A stretch of DNA of 64,000 nt from contig JAKDNM010000002.1 in the NCBI GenBank assembly GCA_030456445.1, forward strand, positions 1-64,000. Reading direction: 5' to 3'. Made by a program: the position numbers and the translations under genes. Positions 1 through 8,851 of this stretch are shown one piece after another (position 1 is the first letter of the stretch; each line of letters starts with the position of its first letter). Under the pieces are notes generated by a model. That model saw nothing but the letters and a program-made list of their open reading frames with translations. It was not told where the DNA came from and ran no database searches. This DNA is from Hyphomicrobiales bacterium (GTDB lineage Bacteria; Pseudomonadota; Alphaproteobacteria; Rhizobiales; Rhizobiaceae).

Positions 1-25
1 GGATCCGTTCAAAAAGGAATCCCCC

Positions 26-1714
26 ATGTTCTCACGCCGCGAATTCCTGATGGCCGCGACCGCGCTGTCGGCCATCGCCGGGCCGGGGCTGGTCGGCCGC
101 TGGTCACGCGCCGCCGCCGCGCAGGCGCTGAAGGAAAGCGACCTGCTCGACTTCGAGCCGATGGGCAATGTCACGCTTGTCCACATCACCGACATCCACG
201 CGCAGCTCATGCCGGTCTATTTCCGCGAGCCGTCGACCAATCTCGGCGTCGGCGCGGTGGCGGGCCTGCCGCCGCACGTCACCGGCGCGGACTTTTTGAA
301 ACTCTACAATATCGAACCGGGCAGCCCGCACGCCTACGCGCTGACCTCCGAGGACTTTTCGGCGCTGGCCAAGACCTACGGCAAGATGGGCGGGCTGGAC
401 CGCATCGCCGCGATCGTCAAGCGCATCCGCGCCGAGCGCGGCGACAAGGTGTTGCTGCTCGACGGCGGCGACACCTGGCAGGGAAGCTATACCTCGCTCC
501 AGACCAAGGGGCAGGACATGGTGGAGGCCTTCAACGCTCTCGCCCCCGACGCCATGACCGGCCACTGGGAGTTCACCTACGGCACCGACCGGGTCAAGGA
601 GATCGTGGACGGCCTACCGTTCTCCTTCCTGGGCGGCAACATCTTCGACACCGAATGGGACGAACCGGCCTTCGAGGCCATCAAGATGTTCGACAAAAGC
701 GGGGTGAAGATCGCCGTCATCGGCCAGGCATTCCCCTATACGCCGATCGCCAATCCGCGCTGGATGTTTCCCAACTGGTCGTTCGGCATCCGCGAGGAGG
801 AGGTGGCGAAGAACGTCGCCGCCGCGCGCAAACAGGGGGCCGACCTCGTCGTGCTGCTGTCGCATAACGGCTTCGACGTCGACCGCTCGCTAGCCGCGCG
901 CGTCGAGGGCATCGACGTGATCCTGACCGGCCACACGCATGACGCGCTGCCCGAGCCGGTTCTCGTCGGCAAGACGCTGCTGATCGCTTCCGGTTCGCAC
1001 GGCAAGTTCATCACCCGCCTCGACCTCGACGTGCAAAACGGCGCGGTGAAGGGCTTCCACCACCGCCTGATCCCGGTGTTTTCCGACGTGATCGCACCCG
1101 ACGCCGACATGACCAAACTGGTCACGGATCTGCGCGCGCCCTACGCGGCCGAACTCAAGCGCGAACTGGCCACCACCGAGACGCTGCTTTACCGGCGCGG
1201 CAATTTCAACGGCACCTTCGACGATCTGATCTGCGCGGCGCTCATGGAAGTGCGCGAGGCCGACATCGCGCTCTCGCCCGGCTTCCGCTGGGGCACGTCG
1301 GTGCTGCCGGGCGAAACGATCACGGTCGAAGACCTCTACAATGCCTGCGGCATGACCTATCCCGCCGCCTACCGCTCGGCCATGACCGGCGCGACGCTGA
1401 AGACCATCATGGAGGATGTCGCCGACAACCTCTTCAACAAGGACCCTTACTACCAGCAGGGCGGCGACATGGTGCGCGTCGGCGGCATGGGCTACGCGAT
1501 CGACCCGAATGGCGAGATGGGCAGCCGCATCTCCGACATGACGCTGCTGAAAACCGGCGAGGCGATCGACCCCGCGAAGGAATACCAGGTTGCCGGCTGG
1601 GCCTCGGTCAACGAGGAAACGCAAGGCCCGCCGATCTGGGACGTGGTGGAGCAGTATCTGACCGAGAAGAAAGTAGTGACGCTGGAGGAGAACCGCAGCG
1701 TCAAGGTGAAGTGA
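26..1714 (+). CDS. soxB: SoxB, thiosulfohydrolase of the Sox thiosulfate-oxidation system
   Basis: 562 aa; RRE-type Tat-like N-terminus; metallophosphoesterase motifs (HITDIHAQ, LLDGGDTWQGS, LSHNGFD, LTGHTHD, GSHGK); 5'-nucleotidase C-terminal domain; next to soxCD. Confidence 0.95.
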   Translation: MFSRREFLMAATALSAIAGPGLVGRWSRAAAAQALKESDLLDFEPMGNVTLVHITDIHAQLMPVYFREPSTNLGVGAVAGLPPHVTGADFLKLYNIEPGSPHAYALTSEDFSALAKTYGKMGGLDRIAAIVKRIRAERGDKVLLLDGGDTWQGSYTSLQTKGQDMVEAFNALAPDAMTGHWEFTYGTDRVKEIVDGLPFSFLGGNIFDTEWDEPAFEAIKMFDKSGVKIAVIGQAFPYTPIANPRWMFPNWSFGIREEEVAKNVAAARKQGADLVVLLSHNGFDVDRSLAARVEGIDVILTGHTHDALPEPVLVGKTLLIASGSHGKFITRLDLDVQNGAVKGFHHRLIPVFSDVIAPDADMTKLVTDLRAPYAAELKRELATTETLLYRRGNFNGTFDDLICAALMEVREADIALSPGFRWGTSVLPGETITVEDLYNACGMTYPAAYRSAMTGATLKTIMEDVADNLFNKDPYYQQGGDMVRVGGMGYAIDPNGEMGSRISDMTLLKTGEAIDPAKEYQVAGWASVNEETQGPPIWDVVEQYLTEKKVVTLEENRSVKVK

Positions 1715-1852
1715 GGGATGGTAGCTGCTCGAACGGTCATTTCGGGTGCCTATTGAGTATCCGGTCGACCAGATCCGAAGAATATTTGCGGCGGAGGGTG
1801 GCAACGAACGCAGGCTCAGCGTCCGCGCACAAACGAAAACGGAGTTGCGATT

Positions 1853-1871
1853 TATACGGGAATCCCGTATA
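1853..1871. promoter_or_regulatory. Perfect inverted repeat TATACGGG-AAT-CCCGTATA just upstream of the BrnT-like ORF; candidate autoregulatory operator
   Basis: 8-bp arms, 3-nt spacer, 10 bp before ATG at 1881. Confidence 0.6.
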
Positions 1872-1880
1872 AGTGCGGCA

Positions 1881-2171
1881 ATGGCGTCAGTCACGTTCGA
1901 CGAAGACAGGTTCGACCTCGCCAAGGACGCGGCCAACCGCGTAAAACACAAACTGCCATTGGCCTTTGGCGACCGGATTTTCACGGACGATGACTGCCTG
2001 ATTGTCCCCTCCATTCGCGAGATCGATGGGGAAGAACGGTTCAACGCGATCGGGATCGTCGGCGGGAAACTGTTCACCGCCGTCTTCGTCTGGCGGGGCG
2101 ACCTGCCGCGTTTCATTTCGGTCAGAAGGAGCAACAAGGGTGAAGAACGAGCATATCACGCTGCCTGCTGA
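1881..2171 (+). CDS. brnT: BrnT/DUF497 family toxin
   Basis: MASVTFDEDRFDLAKDAANRVKHKLPLAFGDRIF...FISVRRSNKGEERAYHAAC: BrnT-like fold signature with C-terminal ISxRRA/SxxEER. Confidence 0.8.
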   Translation: MASVTFDEDRFDLAKDAANRVKHKLPLAFGDRIFTDDDCLIVPSIREIDGEERFNAIGIVGGKLFTAVFVWRGDLPRFISVRRSNKGEERAYHAAC

Positions 2172-2418
2172 TCCGGCCGACGCCGAGGATTTTGACGTGA
2201 CGGCCGAGGCGCTCGACCGTGGCCAACGCGCCCGCCTGATCCGCAAGACAAGGACCGGGCTTGGCTTGTCGCAGTCCGAATTCGCCAGCCGCTTCCGGGT
2301 TCCGGTCGGCACGCTGCGCGACTGGGAGCAGGCGCGGGCGACCGCGCCGGATTTCGCCATCGCCTATGTGCGCGTGATCGGCCAGCATCCGGATATGGTG
2401 GCGAAGGCCGTCGCGTAG
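2140..2418 (+). CDS. HTH (XRE/COG2944-like) antitoxin partner of BrnT-like toxin
   Basis: GTG start overlapping brnT; RARLIRKTRTGLGLSQSEFASRFRVPVGTLRDWEQAR helix-turn-helix. Confidence 0.75.
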   Translation: MKNEHITLPADPADAEDFDVTAEALDRGQRARLIRKTRTGLGLSQSEFASRFRVPVGTLRDWEQARATAPDFAIAYVRVIGQHPDMVAKAVA

Positions 2419-2492
2419 TTCTGGTAAATGCGCGACGGCAGCCTCCGCGCACCCCCTCCCCCACATTCCATTTGCCACCACCCTTCTCCCCT

Positions 2493-2518
2493 GATACATA
2501 TGAACAATCATATGTGTC
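2493..2518. promoter_or_regulatory. Near-perfect inverted repeat GATACATATGA-ACAA-TCATATGTGTC upstream of soxC; candidate ArsR/SoxR-type operator
   Basis: 8-bp perfect core arms ACATATGA/TCATATGT at 2496-2515. Confidence 0.5.
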
Positions 2519-2537
2519 TATGGATGGGGAGGCGGCA

Positions 2538-3812
2538 ATGGTTGAGCGGAGCGGGAACGGGCAGTCGCGGCGCGGCTTCCTGAAAGCCGGGCTGGCCGGC
2601 GGCGCAGCACTTGCTGGAAGCCTCGCGGCCGGCCGGGTGCTGGCCGCCGACGATCCGGCAATCACGCAAATCCAGGACTGGAACCGCTATTCCGGCGACG
2701 GGGTGGACGCGCATCCCTACGGCATGCCCTCGCCTTTCGAGAAGGATGCGGTGCGCCGCAACGTGGCCTGGCTGACGGCCGACCCCGTCTCGTCGGTCAA
2801 TTTCACGCCGCTGCACAAGCTCGACGGCATCATCACCCCGAACGGCCTGTGCTTCGAGCGCCACCACGGTGGCGCGGCGGTGGTCGATCCGGCAAAGCAC
2901 CGGCTGATGATCAACGGGCTGGTCGAAAAGCCGCTGGTCTTCACCATGGACGATTTGCGGCGCTTCCCGCGCGTGAACAAGATCTACTTCCTCGAATGCG
3001 CCGCCAATTCCGGCATGGAGTGGCGTGGCTCGCAGTTGAACGGCTGCCAGTTCACGCACGGCATGGTGCATTGCGTGATGTATACCGGCGTGCTCCTGAA
3101 GGACATTCTGGCCGAAGCCGGCGTCAAACCTGCGGGCAAATGGGTGCTGGCCGAGGGCGCGGATTCGGCCGCCATGACGCGTTCGATCCCGATGGAAAAG
3201 GCGCTGGACGACTGCATGGTGGCCTTCGCCATGAACGGCGAGGCGCTGCGCGTCGAGCAGGGTTATCCGGTGCGGCTGGTGGTGCCGGGCTTCGAAGGCA
3301 ATATGTGGGTGAAATGGCTGCGCCGCCTGGAAGTGGGCGACGAACCCTGGGAGCAGCGCGAGGAAACCTCGAAATACACCGACCTTCTGGCCAACGGAAA
3401 GGCCCGGCACTTTACCTGGGCGATGGACGTGAAGTCGGTCATCACCAATCCGAGCCCGCAGGCGCCGATCACCCATGGCAAGGGCCGGCTGGTGCTGACG
3501 GGGCTGGCTTGGTCGGGCAACGGCACGGTCGCACGCGTCGATATTTCGACCGATGGCGGCCGCAACTGGAAGCCGGCGCGCATCGACGGGCCGAGCCTGC
3601 CGATGGCGCTGCACCGCTTCTATTACGAGATGGACTGGGACGGTTCCGAAATGTTCCTGCAGTCGCGCGCGATGGACGAGAAGGGCTTCGTCCAGCCGAC
3701 AAAACAGCAGCTCAGGGCGGTTCGTGGCGCGAACTCCATCTATCATAACAACGGCATTCAGACCTGGTACGTGGACACGAACGGAGCGGCCGAAAATGTC
3801 GAGATTTCCTGA
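2538..3812 (+). CDS. soxC: SoxC, sulfite dehydrogenase / sulfane dehydrogenase molybdopterin subunit
   Basis: RRGFLKAG Tat motif; sulfite oxidase fold motifs (FLECAANSGMEW, VVPGFEGNMWVKWLRRLEVGD); start could be 2520. Confidence 0.93.
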   Translation: MVERSGNGQSRRGFLKAGLAGGAALAGSLAAGRVLAADDPAITQIQDWNRYSGDGVDAHPYGMPSPFEKDAVRRNVAWLTADPVSSVNFTPLHKLDGIITPNGLCFERHHGGAAVVDPAKHRLMINGLVEKPLVFTMDDLRRFPRVNKIYFLECAANSGMEWRGSQLNGCQFTHGMVHCVMYTGVLLKDILAEAGVKPAGKWVLAEGADSAAMTRSIPMEKALDDCMVAFAMNGEALRVEQGYPVRLVVPGFEGNMWVKWLRRLEVGDEPWEQREETSKYTDLLANGKARHFTWAMDVKSVITNPSPQAPITHGKGRLVLTGLAWSGNGTVARVDISTDGGRNWKPARIDGPSLPMALHRFYYEMDWDGSEMFLQSRAMDEKGFVQPTKQQLRAVRGANSIYHNNGIQTWYVDTNGAAENVEIS

Positions 3813-4935
3813 AATCGCGCTCGCGGCCGCGTTGGCGGCACTCTGCCTGTCCGGACCGGCCTATGCCGGCGACCCGGCTGCCGGCGAGCAGGTGTTCAAA
3901 AGGTGCAAGGCCTGCCACGCCGTCGGCGATGGCGCCAAGCACCGCGTCGGGCCGGAACTGAACGAGCTGATCGGCCGCACGGCCGGCACCGCCGAAGGCT
4001 ATCGCTATTCGTCGGCCATGGAAAAGGCCGGGGCGGGCGGACTGGCGTGGAACGCGGAAACGCTGGCCAAATTTCTTGACGATCCGAAGGGCATGGTGAA
4101 GGGGACGAAAATGTCCTTCGCCGGGCTGAAAAAGCCGGCAGACATCGACAATGTGATCGCCTATGTCGCAACCTTCTCGAAGCCGTCCGAGGCCATGGAT
4201 GCCGCCCCCAAGCCCGAGGACAAGAAGACCGAAGCCGCGCCGACGGAACCGAAGGAAGAGAGTGCCAGAGCCGAACCCGTCAAGCCGGCCGTAGCCGCTG
4301 CGCCTGCCGGCGAAGGCGGCGGGCTGAACTATCATCTGGGCCGCACAGCCACCGCCGGCGAGATCGCCGCCTGGGACATCGACGTGCGCCCCGATGGCGT
4401 CGGCCTGCCGGATGGCAGCGGCACGGTCGCCCAGGGCGAAAAGCTTTTCGACGCCCAGTGTTCGTCGTGCCATGGCGATTTTGGCGAGGCGGTCGGCCGC
4501 TGGCCGGTGCTGGCGGGTGGTCAGGGCACGTTGAAGGACGACCGCCCGGTCAAGACCGTGGGTTCCTACTGGCCGTATCTTTCAACGGTGTACGATTACA
4601 TCCGCCGCGCCATGCCGTTCGGCAATGCGCGTTCGCTTTCGGACGACGACGTCTATGCGCTGACGGCCTATGTGCTCTATCTCAACGACATCGTGACGGA
4701 GGAGGATTTCGAGCTGTCGAAAGCCAATTTCGGCACGATCGAGATGCCCAACGCGCAGAACTTCATCGCCGACGACCGCGCCGAAGAACCGCAATATCTC
4801 GCCAACAAGAACAATCCCTGCATGACGGATTGCATTGCCGGGGTGGCAAAGATCACCATGCACGCCGAGGTGCTGGATGTTACGCCGGACGTTCAGGACG
4901 GCGACGACAAGAAGCCGAGCGCCGGCATCGAATAG
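3796..4935 (+). CDS. soxD: SoxD, diheme c-type cytochrome subunit
   Basis: Signal peptide; CKACH and CSSCH heme c motifs; overlaps the soxC end. Confidence 0.92.
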   Translation: MSRFPEIALAAALAALCLSGPAYAGDPAAGEQVFKRCKACHAVGDGAKHRVGPELNELIGRTAGTAEGYRYSSAMEKAGAGGLAWNAETLAKFLDDPKGMVKGTKMSFAGLKKPADIDNVIAYVATFSKPSEAMDAAPKPEDKKTEAAPTEPKEESARAEPVKPAVAAAPAGEGGGLNYHLGRTATAGEIAAWDIDVRPDGVGLPDGSGTVAQGEKLFDAQCSSCHGDFGEAVGRWPVLAGGQGTLKDDRPVKTVGSYWPYLSTVYDYIRRAMPFGNARSLSDDDVYALTAYVLYLNDIVTEEDFELSKANFGTIEMPNAQNFIADDRAEEPQYLANKNNPCMTDCIAGVAKITMHAEVLDVTPDVQDGDDKKPSAGIE

Positions 4936-5172
4936 CTCCGAGGCAGGGTCCGCCACGGCATCGGCGGCCGCTCGTTCGTTTGCGCATAGCGGCCGGACTT
5001 GCGCTCGCTTCGCGCGGGAACGAAATTCCAAGACCATACGCCGATAGGAGCCCGTTCCACGAACTTGGCCAGACCGGCATTATCTTTATCGCCGCGGCGT
5101 GTATTTCGAAAATCCATACCTGCCCGGACCCACCAGCCATGACTATCCTGCGCCGAAACGTAGGAGATCGCC

Positions 5173-6267
5173 GTGGATATGGTCCCGCTTATCGACGCCT
5201 TTGGCGAAACGCAGGCCGCAGCCATAGGCGGTGCCGGACTTGGGCTTCTCTTCGGCTTTTTCGCCCAGCGCAGCGCTTTCTGCACCCGCTCGGCCGTTCT
5301 CGACGTCACGCGCGGCCGCGATTTGAAGGCGCTCGCCGTCTGGTCGGCCGGCTTTGCCGCGGCGATCCTCGGTGTGCAGTTTCTGCTCTATGGCGGCTGG
5401 CTCTCGGTCGTCGACACGCGTTTCTTCGGCACGCCACAGAGCCTGTCGGGCGCGCTTGCCGGGGGCCTCGTCTTCGGCACCGGCATGGCGCTGACGCGCG
5501 GCTGTGTGTCGCGCCTGCTGGTGCTTGGCGCTTCCGGCAATCTGCGCGCGCTGTTTTGCATTCTCGTTACCGGCCTTGTTGGTTGGGCGACCTATGACGG
5601 CATTCTTGTGCCGCTGCGCGACAGGCTCTCGTCTCTCGCCAGAACCGGGCTGATCGGCGGCAACGACCTGCTGGCCCTTGGCGGCCTCAACCAGCGCGCG
5701 GGCGTGGCGATTGGCTGCGTCCTCGCCATTGTCGCGCTGGCCGTGACCCTCAAGGCTAGGCCTACCCTGTGGCGCGTTGCGGGCGGCGTGGGAGTCGGCC
5801 TGACGGTGGTGGGCGGCTGGTACTTCACCTATCAGCTTTCGACGCAGGTATTCGAGCCGATCCAGGCCGAAAGCCTGTCCTTCATCCGGCCGCTGGCGAC
5901 CAGCGCGAGCCTGGCAACCGACGCGGCTCCGGCGTTCGGGCTAGATCAGGGCCTGCTGGCCGGAACACTGGTCGGCGCTTTCCTGGCAGCTATCCTGTTT
6001 CGCGAGTTCCGGATCGTCACCTTTACCGAACCCGGCGCGCCTTCGATCCTGCGCTATGCGGCAGGCTCGGCTCTGATGGGATTTGGCGGAATTCTCGCGG
6101 TGGGCTGCACCATCGGCGCCGGCTTCACCGGCGGCTCGGTGCTTGCCGTCACCTCGCTTGTGGCCCTTGCCGCAATGATCGCCGGCGCAGCGCTCGCCGA
6201 CCGCCTGGTCGACGGCCGCGTCAACAAGGGCGCCACCGTTGGAGGAGCGGCGGTGCCGGCCGAGTAA
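5173..6267 (+). CDS. YeeE/YedE (SoxT-like) transporter
   Basis: GTG start; repeated GFFAQRSAFCTRSA / GTGMALTRGCVSR / GFGGILAVGCTIGAGFTG motifs typical of the sulfur-transport domain. Confidence 0.85.
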   Translation: MDMVPLIDAFGETQAAAIGGAGLGLLFGFFAQRSAFCTRSAVLDVTRGRDLKALAVWSAGFAAAILGVQFLLYGGWLSVVDTRFFGTPQSLSGALAGGLVFGTGMALTRGCVSRLLVLGASGNLRALFCILVTGLVGWATYDGILVPLRDRLSSLARTGLIGGNDLLALGGLNQRAGVAIGCVLAIVALAVTLKARPTLWRVAGGVGVGLTVVGGWYFTYQLSTQVFEPIQAESLSFIRPLATSASLATDAAPAFGLDQGLLAGTLVGAFLAAILFREFRIVTFTEPGAPSILRYAAGSALMGFGGILAVGCTIGAGFTGGSVLAVTSLVALAAMIAGAALADRLVDGRVNKGATVGGAAVPAE

Positions 6268-6657
6268 GCCAAGATCGCCACGACGAGAATTGGCCGAGAG
6301 ACGGCGGCTTGGCCAGATTATCCCCGCTGTCCAGCCGCATCGGCAAAACCGTGGTTGATATCCCGGTGAAGGGCTTCACTTTCCCAATCGCCGCAATGAC
6401 ATAGCTCAACCACGCGTCGAGCGCCGGGTTCCATTAGGCGATAGCCAATTCCGGTGCAGGCGGATTGTAATGCCGGCCATCACCGGTTTCATCGAGATAG
6501 TGTCCATAACCTTACGCCGCCTGCTCGACGATCCTCCTGCCGGAATGGGTCATGAGAGCATTCGCGTCATGGTGACGTGGTCCACGACCCATCCCGAGAT
6601 GGCGGCGCGCGACCTTGCCGATATGGGGTCGGAACAAGCACAGTTCAAAATCTTGCG

Positions 6658-7180
6658 TTAAGGTCGAACGAACCGTGAACGGTCGTCACGAACGCGCATG
6701 ATGGTCTGCCGGCTGGTCGCGAACTTCTTGGCGATAGCTGAAACGCTCAACCCTATCGCGAGATTGTCGCGCACATCCTGCTTCTGTCTTTCACTGAGCG
6801 TCGAGGGTCGGCCGAGGGCCTTTCCTTCCGACTTGGCGCGCTTGAGGCCGGATTGCGTCCGCTCGATCAGCAAATCCCGCTCGAACTGAGCAACGGCATT
6901 GAGCACGTTCATGGTCATCGTGCCGGCCGAACTGGTGAGGTCGGCACCGCCAAGCGCGAGGCAATAGACGCGCACGCCCATTTCGGCCAGCATCTTGACC
7001 GTGGTGCTGACGTCGATCGCGTCGCGCCCAAGGCGGTCGAGTTTCGTGACAATTAGAATGTCCCCGACCTCCAGTTTGTCCATGAGCCGGGAAAATCCTC
7101 GACGCTGCACGATGGCGGTGCTGCCGGAAACCGTCTCGGTGATGATACGGCGCGGCTCGACCTGGAAGCCTACGGCCTCG
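6658..7180 (-). pseudogene. Serine recombinase (resolvase/invertase) lacking its N-terminal catalytic YARVS motif
   Basis: Recognisable from ...AVGFQVEPRRIITETVSGSTAIVQRRGFSRLMDKLEVGDILIVTKLDRLGRDAIDV...HTH; residues upstream come from the adjoining element. Confidence 0.8.
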
Positions 7181-7182
7181 AT

Positions 7183-7370
7183 TGTGAAATCGCGCCGAAC
7201 AGTGGCCCCAGGCACCGAAGCGCTCAAGTGTCTGATCCATTTGCTCTTTCCGGGATTTTTAGGGGTCACGATAGGTGCCTTCTGGGGCCTCCAACCTGCA
7301 CTCATTTTTGCAATGAAATCAGCAGATTAAACCCAGTCGGCGTGGGATCGCTGTTCGGCGCGATTTCACA
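7183..7370. mobile_element. Short IS remnant or MITE-like segment bounded by 20-bp inverted repeats
   Basis: TGTGAAATCGCGCCGAACAG at 7183-7202 (+) and the same 20-mer on the - strand at 7351-7370; coding similarity of both flanking recombinases breaks here. Confidence 0.6.
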
Positions 7371-7374
7371 CTTC

Positions 7375-7931
7375 CCGACACATCGCACATTGGCACCGCG
7401 GCCGAGAGTCACCGCATCGCGATCCAGGCCGACCAACTCCGAAAGCCGCAACCCCGTTTGCACCGCCAGTAGCAGCAATGCGTAGTCGCGCCTTCCGATC
7501 CAGGTGGACTGGTCGGGACAAGAGAGGATGGCGTCGATCTCGTCACGTGTCAGGAAATGGAGCTGTCGCTTGTCGTATCGCTTTGTCGGGATCGCCAGCA
7601 CACGCTGAATATGGGCGCTGTACGCCGGCACCTCGAAAGAGGCGTAGCGAAAGAATGACCGGATCGCCGTCAGACGGAGGTTGCGCGTCCGCGCTGTCGC
7701 CGATCGGCGCGCCTCAAGATCATCCAGGAACGCGCAGATAAAGGGCGCGTCGAGGTCGATCAGGCTGAGCTTGGATGGCTGTCGCCGGAGGCGCTCCTGT
7801 GCAAATGCAAACAGCAGCCGGAATGTGTCGCGATAGGATGCGATGGTGTTGGCGCTCGCATCGCGATGGCGCATCAGTCGATCGGTGAACCACCGTTCGA
7901 TCAGGGCGGGGAGATCGCTGGTGGCGTTCAT
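7375..7931 (-). pseudogene. Tyrosine recombinase, third gene of RIT-like trio, C-terminally truncated
   Basis: ARTRNLRLTAIRSFFRYAS...TGLRLSELVGLDRDAVTLGRGANVRC; lacks the downstream H-x-L-R and Tyr motifs. Confidence 0.8.
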
Positions 7932-8851
7932 GACCGTGTCTCCCAGCGCTTATCGAGCCGCTGCGCTGCGTGGCTCATCAGCTCCGGCGTTGCGGACAGG
8001 TACCAATAGGTGTCGCGAACACTGACATGTCCGAGAAATGTCGAAAGCACGGGCAGTTGCGGCTTGATATCTTCCCCCGCGCGATACCAGCGGAGCAGCG
8101 TAGTGACGGCGAAACGATGACGGAGATCATGAACGCGCGGCCCGTTACGCTGTCCCTTCCGCCGAAGTCCGATCTGCCGCGACAACCGCCAGAAGACGCG
8201 GTGCACGTACTGATGCAGCAGGCGACCGCCCTCTTCGGCAACGAAGAAATAGGGGCTTCGCGGCGGGTCCATATGCGCATCCCGGCGCGCCGAATAGTCC
8301 TTGAGGACGGCGACCGTGGTGGCGTGAAGTGGAACCAACCGCGACTTGCCGAACTTGCTCTGGCGGATGGTGAGCACGCCTTGGTCGAGATCGACGTCAT
8401 CACGGCGCAGGTTGAGGGCTTCGGAGTGGCGCAACCCAGCCACCGCAATCAGCCCGAACAGGCAGTGGTAAGTCCAGCGGCGCAAGGCGTTCGCTGGCGG
8501 CAGAGCCAGTGCCGCGGCCAACAGAGCCTCGATCTCGGTGTCATTGTAGATATACGGCTTCGCCCGTCGAACCGGTGGTATGCCGTCCGTCGGCGGCACC
8601 TCCGTCAAGGGATCGAAGTGTGCGATATGTTGGGCGAAGCAGCGCACGTCGGTCAGGCGAATAGCCCAGCTTGGTTGCCTTCCGATCTGCGTGATCCACT
8701 CCATGGCCAGCGCCACTGTGATGGTCTCCGCGCCGCGAGCTTCCATGAAGCCGACAAAATCCGACAACCGGCGTGCCGGACCGTCATATTTATACCCCAG
8801 GCCCTGTCGCATGCGAATGTAGCGCTCGAGCGCGTTCCGAAGCAGGCTCAT
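7928..8851 (-). CDS. Tyrosine recombinase, second gene of RIT-like trio
   Basis: GLRHSEALNLR, HDLRHRFAVTTLLRWY, LGHVSVRDTYWYLSA; 4-bp overlaps with neighbours. Confidence 0.88.
   Translation of the reverse strand: MSLLRNALERYIRMRQGLGYKYDGPARRLSDFVGFMEARGAETITVALAMEWITQIGRQPSWAIRLTDVRCFAQHIAHFDPLTEVPPTDGIPPVRRAKPYIYNDTEIEALLAAALALPPANALRRWTYHCLFGLIAVAGLRHSEALNLRRDDVDLDQGVLTIRQSKFGKSRLVPLHATTVAVLKDYSARRDAHMDPPRSPYFFVAEEGGRLLHQYVHRVFWRLSRQIGLRRKGQRNGPRVHDLRHRFAVTTLLRWYRAGEDIKPQLPVLSTFLGHVSVRDTYWYLSATPELMSHAAQRLDKRWETRS

Noticed and set aside
890-2137. 415-aa minus-strand ORF opposite soxB/brnT
   Set aside because: Shadow ORF spanning two real plus-strand genes.
3553-3795. N-terminal extension of the soxD ORF into soxC
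   Set aside because: A signal peptide starts at 3796; upstream translation is the antiphase of soxC.
6470-6661. 63-aa plus-strand ORF between the permease and the truncated recombinase
   Set aside because: Short, no recognisable domain, weak start context.
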